A stretch of 64,000 nucleotides of DNA from Chamaecrista fasciculata (lineage: Eukaryota > Streptophyta > Magnoliopsida > Fabales > Fabaceae), in assembly GCA_003254925.1 (NCBI GenBank), contig QANZ01032916.1, positions 1 through 64,000 of the forward strand. Direction: 5' to 3'. The notes beneath the pieces are model-generated. The model was given only the letters and a program-made list of their open reading frames with translations. It ran no database searches and was not told the DNA's origin. Within the stretch, counting starts at the first letter, position 1; each line of letters opens with the position of its first letter. Below, in pieces: positions 11,066 to 23,170 of the stretch. A program made the position numbers and the translations under genes.

Positions 11066-14000
11066 ATGGATCCTCCAACCCATCAATTTCCAGAGCAAAT
11101 CTCTTCCTTTCCACTTCCCCAGTTTGCTTCCTACCCTCTCCAACAAAATCATAATGTTTCCATGGATCCTAACGCTAATAATCCACCCCCAAATTGGGCC
11201 GAAAACCCTAATTCTAGCTTAAACCACTATCTTTCTTTCTCGGTCCCCAAAAAGAGAAGGCGTGGCAGGCCCCAACGTAGCCCGGCGTCGTTTCGTGTTC
11301 CTGTGGTTGTCAATGGGACGACTTTCAACGGCAATAACAACAATGATCTTGCCTCTTATGGTTCTTCTTCTTCTGCTGCCTCCGTTTCAGCAACACAATC
11401 TGTAGTGCCTGACATATCTGATGAGATTATTGTGATAAACAAAGAACCCAAGGCTGAGGCCTTGATTGCTCTCACTGCTGGTTTTCCTGCCGATTCACTC
11501 ACTGAGGAGGAAATTGAAGCTGGTGTTCTCCCCGTTATTGGAGGAATCGAACAGGTAAATTACACTCTCATCAGAAACCACATTATTACTAAATGGCGTG
11601 AGAATGTAACGAATTGGATCACTAAGGAAATGTTTGTTGATTATATACCTCAACACTACCACACCCTTTTAGACTCTGCGTATAATTTTTTGGTCTCACG
11701 TGGATATATCAACTTTGGAGTTGCTTCCTCCATTAAAGAGAAACTTCCAGCCGAACCTAGTAAGCAGAATGTTATTGTTATTGGTGCTGGCCTTGCAGGA
11801 TTGGCTGCTGCACGGCAGCTAATGCGCTTTGGGTTTAAAGTGACAATTTTAGAGGGTAGGAAACGTGCAGGTGGACGGGTATATACAAAGAAAATGGAGG
11901 GAGGGAATAGGGTATCTGCAGCTGCAGAATTAGGCGGTAGTGTTTTGACTGGTACTCATGGAAATCCCCTTGGGATTGTGGCTCGTCAATTAGGTCATAT
12001 GCTTCACAAGGTAAGAGATAAGTGTCCTCTTTATAGTCTGGATGGAAAGCCAGTTGATCCTGACATGGATATGAAGGTGGAAACTGCTTTTAATCGTTTG
12101 CTAGACAAGGCAAGCAGGCTTAGACAGTTAATGGGTGACGTGTCTGTTGACGTGTCCCTAGGTGCTGCGCTGGAAACATTCAGGCAGGTTTATGGGGATG
12201 CAGTGAATGATGAGGAGATGAACTTGTTCAATTGGCATTTTGCAAATTTGGAATATGCTAACGCTGGTTTACTATCTAATCTTTCGCTAGCATTTTGGGA
12301 CCAAGATGATCCATATGATATGGGTGGGGATCATTGCTTCTTGCCTGGAGGAAATGGGAGGCTGGTTCAAGCTTTGGCTGAGAATGTGCCTATTTTATAT
12401 GAAAAAACTGTACATACTGTTAGGTACAATAGTGATGGAGTGCAGGTCATTGCAGGAAGTCAGGTTTTTGAGGGTGATATGGCATTGTGCACAGTTCCAC
12501 TAGGAGTGTTAAAGAAAGGTTCCATCAAATTTATTCCTGAGCTGCCTCAGAGAAAGCTTGATGGAATAAAAAGAATGGGATTTGGTCTGCTGAACAAGGT
12601 CGCTATGCTTTTTCCTCATGTGTTCTGGGAGACAGATCTTGATACATTTGGCCATCTTTCTGATGATCCAAGTCGTCGTGGAGAGTTCTTTCTGTTTTAC
12701 AGCTATGCGACAGTCGCTGGTGGTCCCCTGTTGATTGCTTTAGTAGCAGGTGAAGCCGCACATAAGTTTGAGAGCATGCCCCCTACCGATGCAGTTACTC
12801 AAGTTCTTCAAATTTTAAAGGGTAATAATATCTATGAGTACACTGGTACCTAAATGTTCAGCTTTAATTGCAATATGTTGCCAGTGTAATGGCAAATACA
12901 TCAATTGTCAGGTAGTCTGCATGTGTCTTGGGGTATAATTTTATTCATAGATTACATGGGCTTGGCTGTACTCTTTTTTTGAATGTCATGGACGTTGTTT
13001 TCCGAGGTGGGGATATAATTCTTCATGAACTTACCAAGTAGTTATATCTGTATCAGTTTATGAACCATGTTGAAAGCATTTTGGCATTAGGTATAGTAAC
13101 TTCATATTAAGTTGCACTACCAAATTGTTTTAGTATTTTGGGAGTCTGATACAGCTAAAAACTCAATGCTGGATCCAAAATACCACTGGAAAGGTTACGT
13201 GACTGGCTTTATGCTTAGGTTATTTGATCTGACTGTTTTGATCCATTGAGTTCCTGATCGCCACTTCAAAAGTCAAAGCCATTCTTGACTGCCGTAGCCC
13301 CTAACACTATCTACATAGCATTGTTATTTGTCATAATCTCATCCCATCTAGACCTATCTTACCTATGAATATAAGCCAAAAGTTTTGATATTGCAACAGA
13401 AACTTTTTTAGTGTCTTTTTAATGCTAATAGTTATGAATTGGATTTATTGCTAAATTATGATCTAATTTGGTGAGCTCTAAATTCCTAGCTATTGCTAAC
13501 TATTTTATCCGAAAAATATTTATGAAGCTAAATGCTTTAGATGTATGCAGGTATCTATGAACCAAAAGGAATCAATGTCCCTGAACCTATTCAAACTGTC
13601 TGCACCAGATGGGGTAGTGATCCATTCTGCTTTGGTTCTTATTCTAATGTTGCAGTCGGAGCTTCAGGGGATGACTACGATATTTTAGCAGAAAGTGTAG
13701 GAGATGGAAGACTATTCTTTGCCGGGGAAGCAACTACTAGGCGATATCCTGCTACAATGCATGGGGCTTTTCTAAGTGGTCTAAGAGAAGCTGCAAATAT
13801 GGCCCACTATGCTAATGTTAGGTCCCTTAGGATGAAGATTGATAGGACCCCGTCAAATGCTTATTCTTGTGCTTCCTTTCTTGCAGATTTATTTAGAGAA
13901 CCTGATATAGAATTTGGGAGCTTTTCAGTCATTTTTGCCCAAAAGAATACAGATCCCAAATCTCCAGCAATTCTGAGGGTCTCATTTAGTGAGCCTAGAA

Positions 14001-14749
14001 AGAGGACTCACGATATTTCTAAACAAGATCAGCAGTACTCAAACAAATTACTTTTCCAGCAGCTTCAGTCTCATTTTAATCAACAGCAGCAGCTTCATGT
14101 TTACACTCTGTTATCAAGGCAACAAGTTCTTCAGCTAAGAGAGGTAAGAGGTGGTGATGAGATGAGAATGAATTACCTTTGTGAAAAGCTGGGAGTGAAA
14201 CTGGTGGGAAGAAAAGGGCTGGGGCCTGCTGCTGATTCTGTCATAGCATCCATTAAAGCTGAGAGAGGCAATCGCAAGCCCATATCAACCTCCATGGCTC
14301 TTAAACCAGGTAGGCTATATTTTAACTTCTCGTTTTTTCTTTACCTTTTATTTTTATTCTTTGTCCTCTAGATATGCCCAATTGTTACTTAGAGGACTTT
14401 AAATAATATTCTTCATGGTTTGTAAAAGGGATGTCAAAGCTGAAAGCTGGCATTATAAAGCGAAAATTAATCAGGTATTGACTGAAATGAAAATCTTCAA
14501 ATTTATCTTTCTGAACATTTAATTTGAAATGGTCACTTTATACTTTGTTATCTCTCTCAACACAGAAAGGCAAAAGTGGTGAGAAAAAGTAACGGGTCAA
14601 TACCAACTTCAAGAATAAATCTGGGAGGTGGCAAAGTGTCAGAAGAGGTTAACACAATGGACCCGGTGCTTCATGATGTGCCTGGTGAAGGTAAAGTTTC
14701 CTTGTTCTTGAAAGAGGAAAATCCCCCTTTGCAAACACACAATTTCTAA
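11066..14749 (+). CDS. FLD: FLOWERING LOCUS D, LSD1-type histone demethylase
   Basis: FLD is a nuclear FAD-dependent lysine demethylase homologue of the autonomous flowering pathway; in Arabidopsis it lowers H3K4 methylation at FLC. Exons: 11066-12821, 13551-14309, 14429-14474, 14566-14749; total 2,745 nt, 914 aa. The basic KKRRRGRP motif is near residue 62, SWIRM about 131-225, the FAD Rossmann motif [17 protein letters not shown] from about 236, and [18 protein letters not shown] about 640-657. There is no LSD1 tower insertion. The segments DEIIVINKE and [16 protein letters not shown] match FLD rather than LDL1 or LDL2. The start is the first in-frame ATG, in CCCATGG context. The C terminus is uncertain: the last 20 codons may be intron read-through from a good donor at about 14691 (GAAG|GTAAAG), with a distal exon near 16653. 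Confidence 0.93.
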
Positions 14750-17700
14750 CAAAGTGCATTGACTTTACCCTTGTTTTGACTGAACTACCATGATGAACTT
14801 TCTCCACTGCATTTAGCATTACTGCAGATAGCATGCATGGCCAAGATTGAGGGTAAAAGAAAAATAAAATTTGACATAGAAGTGGCCCAAAAGATAATTG
14901 GCATTGGCTTTATAGAATTTTGATTTTGTCATGTTCTATTAATGGTGGATGTAAAACAAAATTTGAAATGTTTTCTTAATTCTGGTCTGTCATGGGAAAT
15001 AGAAGAACATGACCAAGGTTTGGTGTTAAAAAATTTACTGTGATATGTTATGTAAGCTGGACATGGGCAGCAAGAGATGCAAAGTAAAGCCGAGATTAAA
15101 GAAATGAGCCCTCTTGTTTTGTTAGGTAGTTCATCTTTTGAATAAATGAATGAAATATATAAACCAAGTGACATGTCTTTAATTATTTAAAGAAAAGTAT
15201 GGGAGTGGAATGCCCTATTCCCCCTTTCTTTCCCAAAATATTTGTTGAAAGTTTCTTACTCATATCCAGAACCTCCAATTTTATATGAAAAGTTTAGGAG
15301 AAAAGAATAATCAGAATATTCCATACTTGATTCCAGCACTCAGTTTAGTCATAATGACAGTAATCTGAATATTTTGATTTTACCCATTTAATCAAAAAAT
15401 AACCTTTTTAAAATCCTTGTAATTTATCAAGAATATCAGTGCAATAAAATAATTATTTGTCAACGAAATGTTAGGAATTAAAGGATGCTTGCCACTGCCA
15501 GCAACATGGGTAGTGGGCTTCTAGGTCCCACGTTTAGCTCTTATGGACAATGGGCAATAAATCATAAATGGATGAATTAGCACATCATGCCTACTCATAA
15601 TTCAACCCGTTCATACTTATTCAGCAATCGTTTTGTAGGCAGTTTTTGTGTGATTACTTCCACAAATAGCAACTTTTTTATCTGCATATTTGCTGAATTA
15701 TTTCTGTTTGCCTTAGATAGATTTTGTCACTTCTGCAGATTGGCATATGCATATATTATTAGTTGCACCAACATAGTTTTCCCTCCATTTGTGCCATTTG
15801 CCAGAATGAAAATATAGTACTAATTTTCAAACTCTTTCTAGGGAAAAATTCAAATGACGTATCAAAGCAATAATGGGATGGTCACTTTTCATGGCTAAGA
15901 GGTGAGAGATATCTAATAACTCTGAATTCTGTGATTTTCTTGGATTACATGTTTATTTTATTATCTACAGTGAAAAAAAACTAGTACTTCATTCAATTGG
16001 AAATACAAACATACATTGAGCTTCTAAACAAAATTTTCCTACCAAATAGCATATATAATAGTCTTTGGTCAGTTGGTCACCGGATGCAGTTCTACATTTT
16101 GTNATCCTATTCTCTCTTTCTCTTCTTCTCTCTCAAGTATGGAGATTCTCCTCCTTGAGTCCCTCTCTCTTGAATCCTAGATTCTGGGGTTCTCTCTCTC
16201 TTGAATCCTAGATTCTGGGGTTCTATCATTTTGTCTCCGAGTTCTTTTGAATTCAGTATATAATGGAAGTGTACTTCTAAGGTAACATAACCCCAATTTC
16301 CATAAAATAAACATAAAAACCCGTTATATAGCTGTACTATTTGAATGACGTTTCCCGAAGGACATTTCTAGCTATTATCAGCTGGAAATGTCATTTAGTT
16401 TTGTAGTTTTGTCTCCCCATCTTGAATATGGCGATTCATACCAGCTTATGCCATCCATCATTTATGCTAAATGAAATAACTGCTTTCTGCTCAATTGTTT
16501 TGGATAGAATTGTATCTGATTTTGGTTCCACACTATTGTCCTCATTTTTGTATTGCTATTCTCTTCTCTTCAATAATTAATTAACGTATGGTATTTTGTA
16601 AGATTTGATTCTTGGGGTTTCATTAATGAATACATCATTATCATGCATTTAGGACCAATATCCTGATGGCAATGCTAAGAGGACACTGCCCTGATCATGG
16701 AAACACAGGAAACTTTGCTCCTTGATGATATCCTTAGTCAAGAATGGAACAAGCCATTTTCAAAATTTCATATTTCTATCCTTGATTTAGCTGTGTCATT
16801 CGGTGTCAGACAGTCTTTGGCGTGGTCATTCTTGGTGCTTTTGATACTGAAGACACTCTCATTGGGCTACCTCGGATTCAACAGTCTTCGATGTTGTGAG
16901 TCAGCTGACCGATGCTATATGAACTCTTGACTGAAGATTCACTTTTCCTTGGTCTACACACCCACATTGAGACTGACTACCCAAGAGCTGTACTTGTAAA
17001 TAGATTACCTATGACAGATTTCTTGATGTTCATTTCTCCTACAAATTTTGGCAAAAAAAGAAAAAGAAAGAAAATCTTCTCCTGCAAATTAAGACAATAT
17101 AGAGGAGAAAATACAGTTTGAATAGGACTCTGGAATGTACTTATTGCACCCAAGGATATATATAAATATTCAACTTTCGGATGATTGAAGTGTAATATTA
17201 ATCCACAGAAGGTTGTCTTCACTATTCTTGGATGATGTGGCCGTAGTACTGGCCAACTGGAGTTAACTTGCTGTGATCCTTTTGTAACAAAACCTGATTT
17301 ATTTCAATTGCTTCAACTATTGAAGGATCATTTTGTTTTTTTTTTTTTTTGGGTCAGGAGGATCATTTTGTTTCAAGTGTTAGATTTGGGTGACATTGTT
17401 GTGATTTAGGTGCAACGCCTCCAAGTTTCTTTTTTTTTTGGCCAGATCCAAGTTTCTTTTCACATAGATAGATCACAGATCTCCAAGAACTTTAGTTCAA
17501 TGATAATATTGAAAAAAAGCAGTTTTACTACTATTTAGTTATTAAAAAAATCAAATATATATATATATATATAATTATTTACCAAGACAAAAATAAAAGT
17601 TGCATGATCAAATATAATTATAAAAGGGGGAAACTACATATCATCCTCCTAAACTATGGTCTTATTTCATTTTACCCCCCCTAAAGTTTCAGATGCAACA

Positions 17701-18837
17701 TTTTACTCCTTTTTAAAAAAAAAACAATTCCAGTGAAGTTTAACAAAGTGGCAAAGCAATCTTACTTTACACAAACAGAGAACACAGTCGATTATCTCAT
17801 TCTCTGTACCCCAATAATGCAACACTTTAGACATCTGTTCATCATAACCAATTATAGCACATAGCCAAAGCTTCTTTGTTTGCAAGCATCAAAATTGATA
17901 GTAGCAACCTGTGACTAGCAAATTGAATAGACAATAATGAACAATGAGACAAGAGAAAGTTAAATTGACACTTATCATAGAAAAATTGGTTCAAACATAC
18001 TTTAAATAGTGTAGTCATATATAAAGAAGACTTTTGAAGACTTTGATTCGTAAAGTAGACTAAATGAATGAAACTATTCAGAAATATTTATTCATTAATA
18101 ATTTAACCGTGAAAATAAACAAAGAAGAATACATTTGCATCAATTAGTCCGAACACGTTGGTGTCAAATAGTCCATATACCAAGTGATGGTTGTATTTTG
18201 GAGGTTGGATTTTGTGTCATAGATAGTATGAGGAATTTGAAGTTTGTATCAATTTGGTCAAGTAACTTAAATGTATTGATGGTTCACTTCAAGTATCCAA
18301 GTTATTGGAAGCTAGAGGTACTTGGCAAGCTACAAAATACTCTAAATTTAAATGGATTAGTTCACTTGAAATCGAAATTTGATCTAGTTTGTAGTACTTG
18401 ATGGGATTGCTGAAAGCTAGATCATACCTCCAAATAGTTTTTCTTTGATATAGCTTTCTCCTAATCTTTGATGGAGAAAATTAAATTTATTTCACTTGTA
18501 AATTTTAGGGGCAGGGAGAGAGTATGCAAAAGAGACCGTAAAAACTAGAGAATGCCTCCAAAGTATAATATAATTGGAAGAATTTGATAATAAAGAAATA
18601 AATATATTTCCATAAAAAAAAGAAAGAAATATATTTATATAATTTTTTATTAAAAAAAGTTTCATTACTTATATAATATTTTAGCAGAAGGAGGGACACT
18701 CTAACGAAGTGATAGCAGAATTTACATCTTATCACAATAACCAATCATTTTTATTCATAATCATTACCCAAAACCAAGAAGACACCAAAGAACAATATAT
18801 ATACAATTTGAAGCTCTGTATTCAGGTGTCATCAAGC
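14750..18837. other. FLD downstream region, mostly non-coding
   Basis: This 4-kb stretch has no convincing gene. It holds an LTR fragment (16104-16228) next to a single N, a possible distal FLD exon and 3' leader around 16653-17250, a (TA)n run near 17556-17574, and a faint TIR-like phrase at 17640-17700. Short ORFs here have no family resemblance I recognise. Confidence 0.5.
16104..16228 (-). mobile_element. truncated LTR related to the DOX1 solo LTR, beside an assembly N
   Basis: Read on the minus strand, this matches the first roughly 90 bases of the LTR at 3903-4219, starting TGATAGAACCCCAG against TGTTAGAATCCCAG. A 33-bp unit is tandemly duplicated inside (about 16156-16220). Homology stops exactly at the N at 16103. 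TTTTG lies on both sides (just before the N and right after 16228), which fits a 5-bp target duplication around an element collapsed in assembly. Confidence 0.65.
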
Positions 18838-19617
18838 TTAAAGCCTTTCTGCATCTGCTTGGCCATTTTCATCATGGTTGCTAGTCCCTTCCAGCCACTT
18901 CTCTAGCTGAGCTTCTTTAATAGCTTTAAAGTCACTGTACTTTTCTTCAGACACTGAAAATAGGTTATCACTAATACCAGACGATTCATTTTGTTCAAGT
19001 TCACCTTCAACCTGGTTTGTAAGGGGAAGTTCATCAGTTTCCGTACCGTGTCGAGATGACGAAATGCTCACAGATGAAGCCGATAAAGATCTATTGTGAT
19101 TCGGCTGATGATTCATCTCATGCTTGGAGTCTATTGAAGAAAAGAGATTGCTGCTGGACTTCTGTCTTGCTGAAGAAAAAACACTTGAAAAATAGTTACC
19201 CCTTTTCTTACCACCCTCTTGCGCATTTAATGCAAAGCCGCCCCATGAACCCATTTTTTCTGTCTTTTTATTGTCTGTGCTCAACTGATGGATTAATCCT
19301 CTTTTTGGCTGTTTAGTTGCCAAAGTTACCAGAGATTTTCTTATGTCTCCAATCATCTCTTCAGCTATGGGGAATCCGCACTCTTTCATTGATTTAACCA
19401 TGGTGACAGAGTCCTCCAAATCCTGTGTGTGCAAACTTGTTTCATGAGACTTCTCAAGTACATTTTTCTTATGTTTTATCACATTAGGCACTGCTTTTTG
19501 AGTATGCTGTTGGACAAAGAACAGCCCAACAGATGGTTCATTAGCCAAGTATTTGATCATCTCAGCCAAGCATTCGTTTATCTCCACAAAACCATCAACA
19601 GTGGAGAATCCATGCAT
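18838..19617 (-). CDS. MEF2BNB/BORCS8-like protein
   Basis: A single-exon ORF of 259 aa, starting MHGFSTVDGFVEINECLAEM. The N-terminal half (about residues 1-115: EPSVGLFFVQQHTQKAVPN, HTQDLEDSVTMVKSMKECGF, EMIGDIRKSL) matches the MEF2BNB-like family. Its animal member BORCS8 is a subunit of the BORC complex that positions lysosomes by recruiting Arl8. The C-terminal half is Ser-rich and low-complexity, with SSSNLFSS and SASSVSISSSRHG, and a final acidic KEAQLEKWLEG segment; this extension looks plant-specific. Whether plants have a working BORC is not shown by the sequence. The start is the only ATG consistent with the family N terminus. Stop TAA at 18838-18840. Confidence 0.85.
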   Translation of the reverse strand: MHGFSTVDGFVEINECLAEMIKYLANEPSVGLFFVQQHTQKAVPNVIKHKKNVLEKSHETSLHTQDLEDSVTMVKSMKECGFPIAEEMIGDIRKSLVTLATKQPKRGLIHQLSTDNKKTEKMGSWGGFALNAQEGGKKRGNYFSSVFSSARQKSSSNLFSSIDSKHEMNHQPNHNRSLSASSVSISSSRHGTETDELPLTNQVEGELEQNESSGISDNLFSVSEEKYSDFKAIKEAQLEKWLEGTSNHDENGQADAERL

Positions 19618-20730
19618 CTTCCCAAAGGCAAATTTTGTAGGTCATCACTGATAGTGCCAAGAAAAAGGGGGATTAGCAATGAAAACAAATAATCAATATT
19701 AAACGTCTCTGAAAGATATTTTAGTTGACAACCAATCCCTGGAAGTTTAGTTTATACACTTTAGTCCTTAAAAGGCATGGAAGCAATACGATTTAGTCCA
19801 CTAAACCTATTTTTTAAGGACTAGCTTATAGGGAAAAAAGACTAAAATGCATTGGTTGATTTGGTTCCATAACTTTATGGGATTAAAGAATATAAACTAG
19901 ACTTTAGCAACTCATGTATCTTTCGGGCACATCTTTACTCAATCATTAAATTATACTGAAGGAAGATAGTTAAGAATGTCATCTGACAACAATAAAGGGC
20001 AAGTCCAAAAAACAATTGCACACAACCACTAAAGAATACGGAGTGACCTAAATCCTAAAAAGATCCGAGCTGTAAATTGTGAACGGATCATTAATGTTAA
20101 ATTGTTAATTGTCAATCAACACTATGTCCCACTGAAGAAGCAAAAGTTTAAGGTAAATTTTTAGGTCATTAATTCTCATCCAAGTGAAAAAAAAAAAACA
20201 GAACACTTAGAGCAGGTATCCCCATGTAGCATTAGACAAATAGACACCCATTAATATTTGACTGGTAATCCAAATTATCTCCCCAATTGAGCTCCCACTA
20301 AAGAATGAGACGAATTGAGACTAAAGCATCGTAAATTTCAATACCCTAAGAGGGTCACCATCGAAACCATTTCACCCACAAAACAAACCTTACATCAATC
20401 CATTCATGGGAATTAGGTCATTAAAAAATTAGCACCCTTTATCATTTGAGATTGAAACAGCCGCAGACAATAAGTGCTTACCCGGCAATCAATAAAAGAT
20501 CATGGCTCTCTATCTCGTTCTTGGATCTCTCTTTGCTTACCGCGTGGACCTCCGAAGACATACATTAGCCCCGTTTCTGATCTCTCTTCCGTTAATCGGC
20601 GATGATAGGGTTTCGAACAGAAGAAGGCTTCGATTGCCTATTGGTATTATATTATGCTCCACACAGTAAAACAGAAAGGCTGAGCTTCGCACCGTCATGT
20701 ATTCAAAGGCTTCAAACCCATGGAAGCTTT
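19618..20730 (-). promoter_or_regulatory. 5' region of the BORCS8-like gene
   Basis: A gene-free stretch upstream of the minus-strand ORF. It contains a decayed TIR element (about 19730-19901) and a less AT-rich segment at 20460-20730 that could be the promoter and a non-coding first exon. No transcript evidence is available from sequence alone. Confidence 0.35.
19730..19901. repeat. decayed TIR element
   Basis: GTTTATACACTTTAGTCCTT at the left faces GGATTAAAGAATATAAACTAG-like sequence at the right, with ACTAAAATGCATTGGTT and AATCCCTGGAAG blocks between. About 170 bp, no ORF. Confidence 0.4.
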
Positions 20731-20894
20731 CTTTTTAGGTTAACTTACAAGTCCTAATTTATTTAGGAGGAAACCTACTATTTGGTCCCTAATTTTTCAC
20801 AGTTTCAACGATATGGTCCCTGTATTATTGAAATGTACTATTTGGTCTCCCAATAATTACAAACGTTAACTCGTTAGTCCTTGTAGCCTCTCTT

Positions 20895-21800
20895 CGTTAC
20901 TAACACTAATGATCTAGTTGTTAAGTGCGCACGTGACATGTTAAATGTCACATATTAGTGCCACATGTGTAACAATTTGGCCCCTCAATTTTAAAACTCA
21001 ACTATTTGATCCCTTAGTTTTAAAACTCAATTATTTGATCCTTCTCTTGATTCTTTATTTAAAATCCTCCCTTCTCTCAAGTTTTATCTTTCATTCGAGT
21101 CCTTGATTAATAACAAATTGGTCTAAAATAATAATTATCTTTGTCAAACAAGTCCTCGTTCTACACAAAATGCGCATTCCAATTCTTAATAAATCGACCG
21201 CCGGGCAAGACTACGAGTTATAGCAACGCGTGCGAGAAGGATGTGAACGGATTCGTGTACCATTACAGATGTTGCGTGTTTGATCTTCATCCGTGTTGCG
21301 CGAAGAAGCTTCTGATGGTGCTAAACGACGGCGAGATCAAGTTGTATCTTCTTGCAATTCGATCTGTAACTTCAGCTTAAGCTTCATCTTGTTGTTGTCC
21401 GGCACTATCAGAAGCTTCAGGAAACACGTACGGATGAAGATCAAACTCACAACATCTGTAATAGGTACACAAGTTCGCTCACATCCTTCTCGCATGCGTT
21501 GCGATAACCCGTTGTATTGCCCGGCGACCAATTTAAGAATTGGAACGAGCATTTCGTGTAGAATGGGGACTTGTTTGACAAAGATAATTATTATTTTGGA
21601 CCAATTTGTTATTAATCAATGACCTGAATGAAAAATAAATCTTGAGAGAAGGGATGATTTTTAAATAAAGAATCCAGATAAGGACCAAATAGTTGAGTTT
21701 TAAAACTATGGGACCAAACAGTCGCACATGTGGTACTAATATGTGGCATTTATAACATGCTACATATGTACTTAACGGCCGAATCATTGGTGTTAGTAAG
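20895..21800. mobile_element. foldback element carrying an inverted DC1-gene fragment
   Basis: Two arms of about 450-490 bp face each other around roughly 21350. CGTTACTAACACTAATGATC at the left is mirrored by ATTGGTGTTAGTAA at the right, and the inner arms match across GACAAGTCC, TTCCAATTCTTAA and GAGAAGGATGTGA blocks. The outer arms hold TTTGGTCC-type phrases; the inner arms hold a fragment of a host DC1-domain gene. This resembles a Pack-type non-autonomous element whose captured gene piece was duplicated in inverted orientation. Confidence 0.7.
21141..21380 (+). pseudogene. captured DC1-domain (Cys/His-rich C1) gene fragment
   Basis: The reading frame contains SNACEKDVNGFVYHYRCC followed by VFDLHPCCAKK and LMVLNDGEIKLYL, which matches the DC1 repeat of plant Cys/His-rich C1 proteins (GFVYHCxxCxFDLHPCCA type). 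One Cys of the usual pair reads Tyr (VYHYRCC). The mirrored copy on the minus strand (about 21395-21560) has lost frame. It is only about 60 codons of a much larger protein, so it is not a working gene. Confidence 0.65.
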
Positions 21801-21968
21801 GTAAAATAAAAACTTCCCAGATGAAATATCCAACTCATAAATATCAGCAAAAACTAGGGGATTTCAAACCATTAGTAAAACAAATGAAAAAAATTTGAGG
21901 GCTAAATTTAAAAATCAAAATATAACTTATTTTATAATTTGAGAATCAAAATGTGATTTTCACCTTAA

Positions 21969-21997
21969 CTAGCTGCATGACCCGTACGATGCATGGG
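21969..21997 (-). mobile_element. Helitron-like 3' terminus
   Basis: The minus strand reads CCCATGCATCGTACGGG (an imperfect 7-bp hairpin), 8 nt, then CTAG followed by T. Helitrons end in a short hairpin plus CTRR and insert between A and T. A related uninterrupted copy near 23160 reads CACCTTAATTAAAA where this one has CACCTTAA|CTAG, which fits an insertion between A and T. The 5' end was not found; the body would lie to the right. Confidence 0.5.
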
Positions 21998-22710
21998 AAG
22001 ATGCTAATTGTAAATGTTACAGAAGTTATTATTCAGCTAATAACAACAACAATACAAAAAATATCAATATTTACGAACAAATGATATTTTATGACATTAC
22101 GTATTTAATTACCTTGTATTTAGTCATATGCTTTTGTTAACGATGAATGGATCGTATGATAGTAATGACTAAATAAGTTGTGTTAAATATTTGTGATAAT
22201 TTAACTCATGCTATTCGAAGATTAGATGATAGTATCAAACAAAGAATACTGTAATAACAATGAAAAGTGTATAGCATACATAACTATACCTAAATATAAT
22301 AATTTGAGAGATGTAAGGTTTTATAACAAATCATGTCTATTAACATTAATATTATGCTTGGTATTCTAAACATCAATAATAGACGAATATCGTTCATAAC
22401 CCACAAAAAACTTAACATGTTCAAGTTGTATCCACTGATTATAAAAATACACTTGATTTCGCCAAAACAAAAATTTATGTGAATAATGGTTCAGAATGTA
22501 CGTAGACTAAAATAAAACTCATCTATTGAGTTTACCCAATGATTGTCAGCATCCACTTCCTCCACATTCTCCAACATTGTAACTTCCCCATTGCAAAAAG
22601 CAACATCTTCATAGTGAATGTCAGAGTAAATCAACATGTTGTTGTGATATCCAATGAAGTCGTATTCTTGACGAATATCATCTATCTGCTTAAAAAAGGT
22701 ATAGCACGTT

Positions 22711-23170
22711 TCAATGACTTGAATGGAAAATAAATCTTGAGAAGGACCAAATAGTTGAGTTTTAAAACTATGGGACCAAACAGTCACACATGTGGTACTA
22801 ATATGTGACATTTAACATGTCACATGTGTACTTAACGGCCGAATCATTGGTGTTAGTAACAATAAAATAAAAACTTCCCAGATGAAATATCCAACNGAGT
22901 TTTAAAACTATGGGACCAAACAGTCACACATGTGGTACTAATATGTGGCATTTAACATGCCATATGTGTACTTAACGGCCGAATCATTGGTGTTAGTAAC
23001 GGTAAAATAAAAACTTCCCAGATGAAACTCATAAATATCAGCAGAAACTAGGGGATTTCAAACCATTAGTAAAACAAATGAAAAAAAATTTGAGGGCTAA
23101 ATTTAAAAATCAAAATATAACTTATCTTATAATTTGAGAATCAAAATGTGATTTTCACCTTAATTAAAAA
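22711..23170. repeat. two further copies of the foldback's right arm around an N
   Basis: Segments 22711-22895 and 22897-23170 both match 21612-21968 (TTTTAAAACTATGGGACCAAAC, ACGGCCGAATCATTGGTGTT). They are joined by a single N at 22896, so the assembler probably collapsed a repeat here. The first copy lacks the distal part and the second lacks the proximal part. Confidence 0.75.

Noticed and set aside
11162-12853. Alternative FLD start at the ATG at 11162 (Met33) and extension to the TAA at 12851
   Set aside because: The upstream in-frame ATG has good context, and the frame past 12821 is intron; the next exon restores the conserved G-I-Y-E-P sequence.
16697-17121. Overlapping ORFs of 69-77 codons after FLD
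   Set aside because: No recognisable family and no splice logic; more likely FLD 3' leader or spacer.
22491-22811. 106-codon minus-strand ORF
   Set aside because: It overlaps repeat sequence next to an N, and I recognise no domain. A chance or captured fragment is more likely than a gene.
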